NCBI GenBank assembly: GCA_022866585.1
Contig: JALHUP010000250.1
Span: 1 to 5,944, forward strand
Source: Candidatus Zixiibacteriota bacterium
Lineage (GTDB): Bacteria > Zixibacteria > MSB-5A5 > SM1-73
Length of the DNA: 5,944 nucleotides
Direction of reading: 5' to 3'
Part shown: piece by piece, positions 5,914 to 5,944 of the stretch
Numbering within the stretch: position 1 is the stretch's first letter
How the letters are laid out: every line of letters starts with the position of its first letter
Made by a program: the position numbers and the translations under genes
Notes under the pieces: model-generated
Told to the model about the DNA's origin: nothing
The model's database searches: none
The model's input: only the letters and a program-made list of their open reading frames with translations

Positions 5914-5944
5914 ATAAAGAATTGCTTCCCCAAGGCTATACTCA

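Noticed and set aside
5712..5933. Minus-strand frame across the end of secA and the downstream repeat
   Set aside because: It is antisense to the SEC-C region of secA, and its N-terminal part is the translated palindromic repeat.

Overview
This looks like a chromosomal window from a bacterium of the FCB superphylum (Bacteroidota and relatives, including candidate lineages such as Zixibacteria, WOR-3 or KSB1-like groups). The best evidence is the SecA. It is about 1050 residues long and carries a charged coiled-coil insert near its N terminus and an enlarged preprotein-binding region with a repeat-like helical insert, as in Bacteroidota-type SecA. The exact phylum cannot be fixed from sequence reading alone. 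An octaheme HAO-family cytochrome and a bacterioferritin-like protein fit an anaerobic or microaerobic respiratory lifestyle.

Layout: positions 1-338 are a non-coding region, probably divergent, because a Shine-Dalgarno-like sequence for a minus-strand gene lies at the left edge. Three plus-strand genes follow. (1) 339-752 encodes a 137-residue bacterioferritin-like diiron protein with a complete metal-ligand set and no C-terminal helix E. It is followed by a short palindrome and a strong hairpin resembling a terminator. (2) 976-2451 encodes an exported 491-residue cytochrome with eight CXXCH motifs, of the hydroxylamine oxidoreductase (HAO) family, ending without a membrane anchor. A 240-base spacer follows, with an imperfect terminator-like hairpin and a possible secA promoter. 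(3) 2692-5853 encodes full-length SecA ending in a SEC-C zinc motif. After it comes a C-run/G-run palindromic repeat of a widely dispersed type.

The gaps of 223 and 240 bases, each with terminator-like structure, suggest three separate transcription units rather than an operon. SecA would serve export generally, including the Sec-dependent signal peptide of the cytochrome, but no specific link is shown. The points most worth a second look are the four-cysteine insert in the second nucleotide-binding domain of SecA, the apparently orphan HAO-like cytochrome with a histidine-free C-terminal segment, and the conserved Met at the haem-ligand position of the short ferritin. I see no CRISPR array, tRNA, rRNA, insertion sequence, or clear new multigene system here.
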